DNA of 11,271 nucleotides from CAYOOT01 sp964405665 (GTDB taxonomy: Bacteria; Bdellovibrionota_C; UBA2361; SZUA-149; CAZDWZ01), in NCBI GenBank assembly GCA_964405665.1, contig CAYOOT010000079.1, positions 1-11,271 on the forward strand, read 5' to 3'. Below the pieces are notes generated by a model. The model was given only the letters and a program-made list of their open reading frames with translations. It was not told where the DNA came from and did not search any database. Positions 1 through 7,622 of this stretch are shown here, one piece after another. The position numbers were made by a program, and so were the translations under genes. Each line of letters begins with the position of its first letter. Position 1 is the first letter of the stretch.

Positions 1-16
1 AAAAGTTTGGTATTAA

Positions 17-37
17 GCGGACTAAAGTCCGCGCTCC
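17..37 (-). repeat. REP-like palindrome with 5' GGAG tetranucleotide
   Basis: On the minus strand the sequence reads GGAG, one C, then a perfect 7-bp inverted repeat (GCGGACT / AGTCCGC) around a TT loop. It is GC-rich in an AT-rich region and lies about 70 nt downstream of the dacA stop codon. REP elements mobilised by RAYT (Y1 tyrosine) transposases are known to have a GTAG or GGAG tetranucleotide directly 5' of a palindrome, and this fits that layout. It is followed by UUAAU rather than a clear U run, so a terminator role is possible but weak. A single copy cannot prove that it is a dispersed repeat. Confidence 0.5.
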
Positions 38-108
38 GTACGTATATTGGAAATTAAACAGTTTAGTTTACAGACTCACGTTTTCCAAAAAATGACCGAA
101 ATACTATA

Positions 109-1314
109 TTATAAGCCTACTTTTTGCTTAACTTTTTGAAAAATTCCGGCTTTTTTGACTTGTTCGGCAGTCACCAAATCAACTCGCCCCACTTCTTTAT
201 TGTTTAGTTGAAATAAAACAGTTCCGCAAACAGCGGCAGCATTCACTGGTGCTTGCAGATTATCACATGGCGAAATAATTTTTTTAATTTTTTCTTCTTG
301 ACCTTTTCTGATCACGCTGCTTACTGAATCTGCCGTAATTAGTGAAACTTCTTGCTTTTCACCGTCTTGAATTTTTGCAATTCCTTCTACTGGAGTTCCT
401 TTGTCAATTAATTTAACGTTTTTGAATTGTGAAAAACCTTGAGATAATAAACGAGCAGCTTCCGCATCTCGGAATTTTCTATTATTACAACCCATGACTA
501 CGGAAATTACTCGTGCCCCATTTCTGGAGGCAGTAGCTGTCACAGAAAACCCGGCTTCCCCATAATAGCCTGTTTTTAAACCATCGCAACCGGGGAAAGT
601 GCTTAATAATTTATTATGATTGTTCATTTGAAATTCGGAATTTCTGAATCCCGCTTCTGTTTTGCCCGTATATTGAAGAATTTCTGCATAATCACTAATT
701 AAAGCCCGGGATAAAATTCCAAAATCATTAGCAGAAACCAAATCGGGTTTTTGTCCTTCAGCTGGAGGAAGACCATGGGGCGAATGAAATTGAGATTCCT
801 TCATTCCTAATATTTTAGCTTCTTCATTCATCATTTCTACGAAACCATCAACGCTTCCACCGAGATGTTCGGCAATTGCTACAGCAGCATCATTGGCTGA
901 TTGAATTAGTAAAGCTTCCAGTAATTCTCCTAAACTAAATTGCTCCTTTTCCTTCAAATAAACCTGGGAACCGCCGATTTTGGAACAATGTCCGGAAATA
1001 GTAACAATATCTTCTAATTTAACGCTACCTTCTTTAATCTTTTTTAAAACAACATAACTGGTCATTAATTTAGTCATCGAAGCTGGAGCAAAGGCTTCGT
1101 GAGAATTATTTTCAAATAAAATATCTCCACTAATGGCGTCAATCAGCAACATTGCTTTACATGCCTGAGGCTCTTCTTGCTTAGGAGCAGCTTTAGTTGA
1201 TTGAATCTTTATTTCTTTTTTACTGCGAATTATTTTTGTTTTCTTAGTTGCGGCATTGGCACTTGAAAAAGAAAGTAGGACTAGCAACAAAATTAATATT
1301 ATTTTTCTACACAT
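109..1314 (-). CDS. dacA: D-alanyl-D-alanine carboxypeptidase (PBP5/DacA type, peptidase S11)
   Basis: This low-molecular-weight penicillin-binding protein removes the terminal D-Ala from peptidoglycan pentapeptides outside the cytoplasmic membrane. The 401-residue product begins with a clear signal peptide: a basic start, a Leu/Ile core, and ANA with likely cleavage after residue 21. A Lys-rich linker follows, to about residue 50. All three serine-acyltransferase motifs are present: SMTK (Ser79 nucleophile, Lys82), SAN (139-141) and KTG (247-249). Residues from about 297 to 390 resemble the all-beta PBP5_C domain. The last residues (IFQKVKQKVGL) could be a short amphipathic membrane anchor, shorter than in E. 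coli PBP5. The ATG start is supported by AGAGG four bases upstream. The gene overlaps the 3' end of greA by 16 nt, so the two are probably co-transcribed and translationally coupled. The exact paralogue (dacA, dacF and so on) cannot be settled here. Confidence 0.93.
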   Translation of the reverse strand: MCRKIILILLLVLLSFSSANAATKKTKIIRSKKEIKIQSTKAAPKQEEPQACKAMLLIDAISGDILFENNSHEAFAPASMTKLMTSYVVLKKIKEGSVKLEDIVTISGHCSKIGGSQVYLKEKEQFSLGELLEALLIQSANDAAVAIAEHLGGSVDGFVEMMNEEAKILGMKESQFHSPHGLPPAEGQKPDLVSANDFGILSRALISDYAEILQYTGKTEAGFRNSEFQMNNHNKLLSTFPGCDGLKTGYYGEAGFSVTATASRNGARVISVVMGCNNRKFRDAEAARLLSQGFSQFKNVKLIDKGTPVEGIAKIQDGEKQEVSLITADSVSSVIRKGQEEKIKKIISPCDNLQAPVNAAAVCGTVLFQLNNKEVGRVDLVTAEQVKKAGIFQKVKQKVGL

Positions 1315-1799
1315 ATAACCTCTAAGCTGAAACTAATTTCTAAAATTTCATATTCCTTTTCACCGGCAGGCAAACGGACTTGAACGAAATCATCAATCTT
1401 TCTTCCAATTAAAGCGCGAGCAAGCGGAGAGCTGTAAGAGATCAGACCGTTATCGGCGTCTGCTTCATCTTCGCCGACAATTTGAATAATTCTTTCAGTT
1501 CCCGAATCGGCATCGAGCACTCTTACTGTAGCACCAAACATTACTTTATCTCCGGACAAACTGGAGATATCTATAATTTGAGCATTGGATAATTTACTTT
1601 CAATATCTCTGATTCTACCTTCCAACATTCCTTGAGCATTTTTTGCGGCATCGTATTCTGCATTTTCGGATAAATCACCATGAGCCCTCGCCTCTTCGAG
1701 GGCTTTGATTATTTTTGGTCTTTCCTCCGATTTTAAACGTTGCAATTCCTCTTGCAATGTTTGATGTCCTTTCATAGTCATTGGTGTTTTTGTGATCAT
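1299..1799 (-). CDS. greA: Transcription elongation factor GreA
   Basis: GreA enters the secondary channel of RNA polymerase and stimulates cleavage of backtracked transcripts. The 166-residue product aligns along its length with E. coli GreA. The N-terminal coiled coil runs from about residue 8 to 77 and carries the tip signature HGDLSENAEY with the acidic pair Asp42 and Glu45. The C-terminal FKBP-like domain runs from about 85 to 157 and includes VGEDEAD and SPLARALIGRK. The usual end of the family falls near EYEILEISF; here about eight more residues (SLEVICVEK) follow and overlap the start of dacA. The ATG at 1797-1799 matches the usual N-terminus (PMTMKG corresponds to PMTLRG), although the ribosome binding site (AAAGG) is distant. 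It lies 84 nt downstream of carB, and a -10-like hexamer in that gap suggests it may also have its own promoter. Confidence 0.96.
   Translation of the reverse strand: MITKTPMTMKGHQTLQEELQRLKSEERPKIIKALEEARAHGDLSENAEYDAAKNAQGMLEGRIRDIESKLSNAQIIDISSLSGDKVMFGATVRVLDADSGTERIIQIVGEDEADADNGLISYSSPLARALIGRKIDDFVQVRLPAGEKEYEILEISFSLEVICVEK
1319..1323 (-). promoter_or_regulatory. Ribosome binding site of dacA inside greA
   Basis: AGAGG on the minus strand lies four bases before the dacA ATG and wholly within greA coding sequence. The extra GreA C-terminal residues LEVICVEK are read through this site and the dacA start codon. That arrangement favours translational coupling of the two genes. Confidence 0.6.
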
Positions 1800-1815
1800 A
1801 AATTTAAGTGCCTTT

Positions 1816-1840
1816 GCTTTTAAAAATTTTTATTTTAAGC
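1816..1840 (-). repeat. AT-rich imperfect inverted repeat upstream of greA
   Basis: A 25-base imperfect palindrome with GCTT/AAGC ends and an A/T-only centre lies between the candidate -10 box and the greA start. It has no U run after a GC stem, so it does not look like a standard terminator. It could be an operator or simply AT-rich leader sequence. Confidence 0.25.
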
Positions 1841-1842
1841 TC

Positions 1843-1848
1843 ATTATA
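1843..1848 (-). promoter_or_regulatory. Candidate -10 box of a greA promoter
   Basis: The 84-nt gap between carB and greA contains a perfect TATAAT on the minus strand, about 43 nt upstream of the greA ATG. No good -35 hexamer stands 16-18 bases upstream (AAGCAG at 17 bases), and no TG extension precedes the -10. In AT-rich DNA a lone TATAAT can arise by chance, so a greA-dacA promoter is only a candidate. It would let greA and dacA escape pyrimidine control. Confidence 0.35.
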
Positions 1849-1883
1849 CTCTTTGCCGAGATTTTCTGCTTGTTTTTACTTAA

Positions 1884-4800
1884 TCAAGGCTCTCGTATTT
1901 TCATTGGTGAGGAGGATAAATATTCCTGAAGCGATTTAACGCCAAGTGGATTGCCCATTTTTAACTGCTCTATTGCCAATACTGTTGCTGTGGCTGCAGC
2001 AATAGTAGTAAACAAGGGAATTTTCAGTTCTGTAGCAGTGCTTCTGATGGTTCGAGAATCAAGTAAAGGGCCGCAACCCTCAGGAGTATTAATCACCAAA
2101 TCAATTTTACCATTTTGTAATAAATCTACCGCATGTGGAGAACCATCTCTTACTTTATTGATCACCTCAACTTTAATTCCGTGCTCTCCTAAAAATGTTG
2201 CCGTTCCAGCGGTTGCAATGATATTAAAGTTCATACTTTTCAGTTTTTTTGCAACAGCTAAAGAAGTCTCCTTGTCATCATTGCAGATACTAAAGAAGAC
2301 GGTTCCTTGAAGAGGAAGTTTTACTCCGGCACCGAGTTGTGCCCGATAAAATCCACCAGAAGCCGTATCATCGATACCCATTACTTCTCCGGTAGATCGC
2401 ATCTCCGGACCCAAAACTGTATCTACTCCTTTGAATTTTGAAAAAGGAAATACTGATTCCTTAACTGCCACATAATTAATTTTGGAAATTGTCTGAAAAT
2501 AATTGGAAAATTGTAGAAACTTTCCATAGCAACCTTTTTGATCAAGCTCTTCCAAGCTCTCTCCCGCCATGACTCGTGCCGCAACTTTTGCCCAGGGAAT
2601 ACCAGTAACTTTAGAGATAAAAGGAACACTCCGCGAAGCCCTTGGATTTACTTCCAATACAAAGACTTTATTTTTATGTATTGCATATTGCACATTCATT
2701 AAACCACAGACCATACAAGCTTCTGCTAAAGATTTGGAAGCTTGTTCTACTTCTAATAAAATTTCCTTACTGAGAGTCTGTGTAGGTAACATAAAGCAAC
2801 TGTCTCCCGAGTGCACACCGGCTTTTTCAACGTGTTCAACAATGCCGGCAATTAGGATATTCATGCCGTCGGATACCACATCAACATCAAGTTCTATGGC
2901 ATTATCTAAAAAACGATCCAGTAGCACAGGTCTTTCAAAAGAAACTTCCACACTTTTTTCTATATACTGTCCCAATTCTTCCTGGTTGTGCATTATTGCC
3001 ATCGCTCTTCCTCCCAGCACAAAAGATGGTCTGACTAACAAAGGAAAACCGATTTCTGAGGCAACCTTATGAGCTTCTTCTTTATTTCTGGCAGTTCCGC
3101 TGGGAGATTGGTTTAATTTTAGTTTATCAAGAATTTGTCGGAACAATTCTCGATCTTCTGTTAACTCAATGGCATCGGAACTTGTGCCGATTATCGGTAC
3201 TCCGGCATTTTTCAAAGAAGCAGAAAGTTTTAGAGGAGTTTGTCCGCCATACTGCACAATAACTCCGTTGGGTTTTTCTCTTTCAATAACTTCTAGAACA
3301 TCTTCAAAAGTAAGTGGTTCGAAATACAATCGGTCACTGGTATCGTAGTCAGTGGAAACCGTTTCCGGATTACAATTAATCATAATCGTTTCAATACCCG
3401 CATCTTTTAAGGCAAAGGCGGCATGGACGCAACAATAATCAAATTCGATACCTTGACCAATTCGATTAGGGCCTCCACCAAGAATTATTACTTTGCGACG
3501 AGTAGAAGGTATAGCCTCGATCTGTTGATCGTAAGTGGAATACAAATAAGGGGTATTGGAGGAAAATTCTGCGGCACAAGTATCTACAGTTTTATATGCC
3601 GGTCTGATATTGTGCAATCTTCTTAATTTTGTAAAATCAGCCTCTCTAGTGCCCAATAATTGGGCCATTCTGATATCGCTCATCCCCAACATTTTGGCAT
3701 TTCTTATCTGCTCAGCACTGATTACAGACATGTTTGTCTTTTTGATGGCATCTTCACAGATAACAATTTTTTGTATTTCATTAAGAAACCAGGGATCATA
3801 TGCAGTGAGCTGAGACAAATCTTCCACACTCATTCCTAATTCTAAAGCTCGAGCTGCTTGATAGAGACGATCGGGATTGAGGGTTTTCAGTTGTTCTTGA
3901 AGCGCATCTAGATCATGAATTTTACTTTCTGGTCCACCAAGCAAACCACTTCTTCCAACTTCTAAGGAACGGCAAGCCTTTTGTAGTGCTTCGGGAAAAG
4001 TTCGGCCAATAGCCATTGCTTCGCCCACAGACTTCATTTGTGTTCCCAGAATTTTATCGGCACCTTCGAATTTTTCAAAAGTAAATCGGGGAATTTTTAC
4101 AACTACATAATCAATGCTTGGTTCAAAAGAAGCGGGTGTTTTTTTTGTAATGTCATTCGGCAATTCATCCAGAGTATAGCCGATGGCTAGTTTTGCCGCT
4201 ATTTTGGCAATAGGGAAACCTGTTGCTTTAGAAGCCAAGGCAGAACTTCGGGAAACTCGAGGATTCATTTCAATTACAATTTGTCTTCCAGTTTTGGGAC
4301 ATATTGAAAATTGCACATTCGATCCTCCGGTATCAACTCCAATTTCTTTCATCAATCTTAAGGCTGAAGTTCTTAGATGTTGGTATTCTTTGTCAGTAAG
4401 AGTTTGCACTGGAGCAACAGTAATTGAATCTCCTGTATGTAAGCCCATGGGATCAATATTTTCTATCGAGCAAATAATTACAGCGTTATCAGCTTTGTCT
4501 CTCATTACTTCCAGTTCAATTTCTTTCCAACCAAGTAAGGATTCTTCCAATAACAGTTCGTGAATAGGACTACATTCAAATCCCCAACGAATTTTTGGAA
4601 GTAATTCTGTTTCATTATAAACAATTCCACCGCCAGTGCCGCCTAAAGTCCTAGAAGGTCTGATGATTAAAGGGAAACCAAGTTCTTTTACAGCTGCTAA
4701 AGCTTCTTTTTCATTATTAACAACTACACTTTTTGCTACATCCAACCCGATTCTTTCACAAATATTTTTAAATTTTTCCCGATCTTCGGCGGCCATGATC

Positions 4801-5165
4801 GCTTCAACACTAGCACCAATTAGTTCTACGCCGTATTTTTCCAAAATACCCATTTCCGCAACTTCCAGCGCCACATTTAATGCTGTCTGTCCGCCAATTG
4901 TCGGAAGTAAAGCATCAGGACGCTCTCTTTCAATAACTTTGGCAACGAACTCGGCTGTAATTGGTTCGATATATGTTCTGTCTGCAAAATCAGGATCAGT
5001 CATGATAGTTGCCGGGTTGGAATTAATCAGAATTACTCGATAACCTTCTTCTTTTAATGCTTTTACGGCTTGAGTTCCGGAGTAATCAAATTCACAAGCC
5101 TGGCCGATGACAATCGGCCCTGAACCAATAATTAAAACACTGGTGATATCATTTCTTCTTGGCAT
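1884..5165 (-). CDS. carB: Carbamoyl-phosphate synthase large subunit
   Basis: CarB uses two ATP, bicarbonate and ammonia channelled from CarA to make carbamoyl phosphate for pyrimidine (and arginine) synthesis in the cytoplasm. From the ATG at 5163-5165 the product has 1093 residues, beginning MPRRNDITS and aligning with E. coli MPKRTDIKS. The two homologous synthetase halves are visible: GSGPIVIGQACEFDYSG near residues 14-30 and GGGPNRIGQGIEFDYC near 563-578, each with an ATP-grasp domain (EMNPRVSRSS and EVNPRASRSV). The C-terminal MGS-like allosteric domain covers about 955-1090. It keeps GTA, the Lys of NKVRDG and the INT motif, which match the UMP-responsive region of E. coli CarB, so UMP inhibition is plausible. 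An in-frame TTG at 5181-5183 would add six residues but is disfavoured, because GAGGAG lies over it, ten bases before the ATG. An insertion of about 14 residues relative to E. coli precedes the motif AVKESVFPFSKF. The gap to carA is four bases. Confidence 0.97.
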   Translation of the reverse strand: MPRRNDITSVLIIGSGPIVIGQACEFDYSGTQAVKALKEEGYRVILINSNPATIMTDPDFADRTYIEPITAEFVAKVIERERPDALLPTIGGQTALNVALEVAEMGILEKYGVELIGASVEAIMAAEDREKFKNICERIGLDVAKSVVVNNEKEALAAVKELGFPLIIRPSRTLGGTGGGIVYNETELLPKIRWGFECSPIHELLLEESLLGWKEIELEVMRDKADNAVIICSIENIDPMGLHTGDSITVAPVQTLTDKEYQHLRTSALRLMKEIGVDTGGSNVQFSICPKTGRQIVIEMNPRVSRSSALASKATGFPIAKIAAKLAIGYTLDELPNDITKKTPASFEPSIDYVVVKIPRFTFEKFEGADKILGTQMKSVGEAMAIGRTFPEALQKACRSLEVGRSGLLGGPESKIHDLDALQEQLKTLNPDRLYQAARALELGMSVEDLSQLTAYDPWFLNEIQKIVICEDAIKKTNMSVISAEQIRNAKMLGMSDIRMAQLLGTREADFTKLRRLHNIRPAYKTVDTCAAEFSSNTPYLYSTYDQQIEAIPSTRRKVIILGGGPNRIGQGIEFDYCCVHAAFALKDAGIETIMINCNPETVSTDYDTSDRLYFEPLTFEDVLEVIEREKPNGVIVQYGGQTPLKLSASLKNAGVPIIGTSSDAIELTEDRELFRQILDKLKLNQSPSGTARNKEEAHKVASEIGFPLLVRPSFVLGGRAMAIMHNQEELGQYIEKSVEVSFERPVLLDRFLDNAIELDVDVVSDGMNILIAGIVEHVEKAGVHSGDSCFMLPTQTLSKEILLEVEQASKSLAEACMVCGLMNVQYAIHKNKVFVLEVNPRASRSVPFISKVTGIPWAKVAARVMAGESLEELDQKGCYGKFLQFSNYFQTISKINYVAVKESVFPFSKFKGVDTVLGPEMRSTGEVMGIDDTASGGFYRAQLGAGVKLPLQGTVFFSICNDDKETSLAVAKKLKSMNFNIIATAGTATFLGEHGIKVEVINKVRDGSPHAVDLLQNGKIDLVINTPEGCGPLLDSRTIRSTATELKIPLFTTIAAATATVLAIEQLKMGNPLGVKSLQEYLSSSPMKIREP

Positions 5166-5169
5166 TGTC

Positions 5170-6315
5170 CTAACTCTCCTCAACTAATCTACGAAATTGC
5201 TTAAATAAGTATTGGGCATCCATCGGTCCAGGCGAGCTTTCCGGATGGTACTGCACAGAAAAAGCCTTAGCACCTTTTACTTGCAAACCCTCAATTGTTC
5301 CATCATTTAAATTTAAATGGGTAACTTCAATTTCAGAATTAATTTTATTTGGGTCAGTGGCGAATCCATGATTTTGTACTGTTATTTCCACTTTGTTGGT
5401 CAAAGTATTTCTTACGGGATGATTCCCACCGCGATGACCAAATTTAAGTTTAAAAGTGGGAACCCCAACAGCATGTCCTAAAATTTGATGTCCCAAACAA
5501 ATGCCAAAGATCGGCTTTTTCCCCAGCAACTCTTGCGTTGTTTTAATACCGTATCTTACTTCAGCAGGATCTCCCGGACCATTGGAAAGAAATACTCCGG
5601 CAGGATTCAAAGATAAGATTTCAGCGGCAGAAGTTTTTGCCGGAACGACTAAAACATTAAAGCCTTCGGCGACTAATAATCTTAAAATATTAAATTTAAT
5701 TCCAAAATCAAGGGCAACGATAATTGGTTTTTTTGCCGCATCCTTTTCCAATACTTTGCCGTAACCTTTTTCTAAACTCCAAGTATTTTCTCCCCAGAAA
5801 TAATTTTTGGAAGTTGTTATTTCTGGCACCAGATCCATTCCTTCCATTGAAGGCAGGGCTTTGGCTTTGTCGACTAAATCAGAAGGATTATTGTTACCAC
5901 TGGCGATTATTCCCATTTGTGCTCCGTGGGTTCGAAGATGAAGCACTAACTCTCTAGTATCAATTCCTGAAATACCAACAATTTTATTTTTCGCTAAATA
6001 GTTATCTAAGGAATCCGTGGCCCGAAAGTTGGAATAATGATCAGACAATTGCTTGACAATAATTCCTGAAACTTGAACTTTTTCTGATTCTATATCTTGG
6101 TCATTTACCCCCACGTTCCCAATGTGGGGACAGGTAAAAGTGATCATTTGTCGAACATAAGAAGGATCTGTAAGAATTTCCTGATAACCGGACATGGCAG
6201 TATTAAAAACTACTTCTCCCCAGGTCTCTCCAGGAGAACCAATATTAATGCCATTAAAAACCTTGCCGTCAGCTAAGGCCAGAGTGGCCGCTTGTTTTTG
6301 CTTTTGTCTATTCAC
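5170..6315 (-). CDS. carA: Carbamoyl-phosphate synthase small (glutaminase) subunit
   Basis: CarA hydrolyses glutamine and passes ammonia through a tunnel to CarB. Its 381 residues match the usual length (382 in E. coli). The N-terminal CPSase small-chain domain (about 8-150) contains GETWGEVVFNTAMSGYQEILTDPSY. The class I glutamine amidotransferase domain (about 196-378) contains the nucleophile Cys273 in FGICLGHQILG, plus His357 and Glu359 in YHPESSPGP, so the catalytic triad is complete. The start codon is GTG, overlapping the pyrC stop as GTGA (4-nt overlap), with a strong GGGAGGG seven bases upstream. This is typical of coupled translation. The carB ribosome binding site lies in the last codons of this gene, which should help balance the two subunits. 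Confidence 0.97.
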   Translation of the reverse strand: MNRQKQKQAATLALADGKVFNGINIGSPGETWGEVVFNTAMSGYQEILTDPSYVRQMITFTCPHIGNVGVNDQDIESEKVQVSGIIVKQLSDHYSNFRATDSLDNYLAKNKIVGISGIDTRELVLHLRTHGAQMGIIASGNNNPSDLVDKAKALPSMEGMDLVPEITTSKNYFWGENTWSLEKGYGKVLEKDAAKKPIIVALDFGIKFNILRLLVAEGFNVLVVPAKTSAAEILSLNPAGVFLSNGPGDPAEVRYGIKTTQELLGKKPIFGICLGHQILGHAVGVPTFKLKFGHRGGNHPVRNTLTNKVEITVQNHGFATDPNKINSEIEVTHLNLNDGTIEGLQVKGAKAFSVQYHPESSPGPMDAQYLFKQFRRLVEES

Positions 6316-7619
6316 AAACTTTCCCTCCCATCATAGACTATTCGACCATCAACAATGGTCATTAATGCTTTTCCTTGAAGCTCCCAGCCCATAAAAGGTG
6401 TATTTTTACTTTTTGATTTAATTAATTCCGGAGATAATTTATATTTGGCATCTAAATCGATTACCGTGATGTCCGCATCTGCACCTTGTCGTAGGGTAGG
6501 AATTGGTAAATTGAAACACTTCGCCGGTGATACGGAAAGACATTCTATTACTCTTTTTAAACTTAAATCCCCACTTCGAACTTTTGCCAGACATAAGGGG
6601 AGCATTGTTTGTAATCCAATAAAACCAAAAGAAGCCTTATCAAATTCTAAGTTTTTTGAATCAGCTTCATGAGGAGCGTGATCACTGCCGATGCAATCTA
6701 AGACTCCATCTTTGAGACCTTGGATTAAGGCCAGAGAATCCTCTTTGGAGCGGATTGGCATACTGACTTTTGCCTGAGTATTAAAACCTTCCACTATTGA
6801 TTCATCAAGGGTGATATAATGCGGTGCTGTTTCTGCAGTAACCGGGATACCATCTTCTTTTGCTCTTCTAATTAAGGTCACTCCTCGTGCTGTAGAAACA
6901 TGCAGAAAATGGACTCTTCCGCCAGTTAATCGAGCAAGCTCGATATCCCGCGCAATCATGATATCTTCAGCAGCTCCGGGAAATCCTCGTAGTCCCATTT
7001 TTAAAGAAAGAGCAGATTCGTTCATTACTGCATCTTGAGTTAATTGTGATTCTTCTTCATGAACTGCTAAAATAGTTCCCAGCATTAAATTGTATTCTAA
7101 AGCTCTACGCATCAGGCCCGCATCTTTTACCGGCGCCCCATCATCGGAAAATGCCACACAACCCGCTTCGGTCAATTCTAACATCGGAGCGAGTTCTTTA
7201 CTTTTTCTCTCCATGGTAATTGCGCCGATGGGATGGACTTTACAAAGATTTGCTTCTTTGGCTTTTCGTAAAATATATTGTGTTACTTCAGCATTGTCAT
7301 TGGAAGGAACAGTATTGGGCATACAACAAATTCTGGTAAAACCTCCGGCCACTGCCGCCGCAGAACCAGTTTGCACTGTTTCTTTCCATTCTTGTCCCGG
7401 TTCTCTTAAGTGAGTGTGAATATCTATCAGGCCGGGGACAATTAATTTTCCACTGAAATCGAGGACATCTGTATCGGCAACACTAGAAAATGCTCCGGGA
7501 CGATCAAGTGCGGCAATTTTCCCATTCTCGATTAGCAAATCCCTTTTCTCATCAAGATCAAGTTGCACATCAAGAACTCTGGCATTTTTTAAAACAAATT
7601 TATTTTTATTTTCTTTCAT
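6312..7619 (-). CDS. pyrC: Dihydroorotase (type I)
   Basis: This enzyme reversibly cyclises N-carbamoyl-L-aspartate to dihydroorotate, the third step of pyrimidine synthesis. The 435-residue product is an amidohydrolase of the class I dihydroorotase type. The metal-binding DIHTHLREPG is at 66-75 (His68, His70 and the substrate-binding Arg72). Asp160 is in FSDDGAPV, His187 in AVHEEE, His240 in FLHVSTA, and the catalytic Asp313 in GSDHAPH. All expected metal and catalytic residues are present, so this looks like an active enzyme, not the inactive pseudo-dihydroorotase (PyrX) found in some lineages. The ATG lies three bases after the pyrB stop, and the TGA stop overlaps the carA start. The N-terminal beta-strand region and the C-terminal GKALMTIVDGRIVYDG motif are both present, so the gene is complete. 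Confidence 0.97.
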   Translation of the reverse strand: MKENKNKFVLKNARVLDVQLDLDEKRDLLIENGKIAALDRPGAFSSVADTDVLDFSGKLIVPGLIDIHTHLREPGQEWKETVQTGSAAAVAGGFTRICCMPNTVPSNDNAEVTQYILRKAKEANLCKVHPIGAITMERKSKELAPMLELTEAGCVAFSDDGAPVKDAGLMRRALEYNLMLGTILAVHEEESQLTQDAVMNESALSLKMGLRGFPGAAEDIMIARDIELARLTGGRVHFLHVSTARGVTLIRRAKEDGIPVTAETAPHYITLDESIVEGFNTQAKVSMPIRSKEDSLALIQGLKDGVLDCIGSDHAPHEADSKNLEFDKASFGFIGLQTMLPLCLAKVRSGDLSLKRVIECLSVSPAKCFNLPIPTLRQGADADITVIDLDAKYKLSPELIKSKSKNTPFMGWELQGKALMTIVDGRIVYDGRESL

Positions 7620-7622
7620 AAA

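Noticed and set aside
1951..5043. Several plus-strand open reading frames of 67-167 codons within the carB region
   Set aside because: They lie antisense to a continuous, highly conserved carB, have no recognisable domains, and are explained as shadow frames.
5166..5183. Upstream TTG start for carB
   Set aside because: It would place the GAGGAG ribosome binding site over the start codon; the ATG at 5163-5165 gives the expected family N-terminus.
6109..6129. Inverted repeat CCCCAC...GTGGGG within carA
   Set aside because: It falls on the conserved codons for CPHIGNVG and has a mismatch in the mRNA-sense stem; protein constraint is a sufficient explanation.
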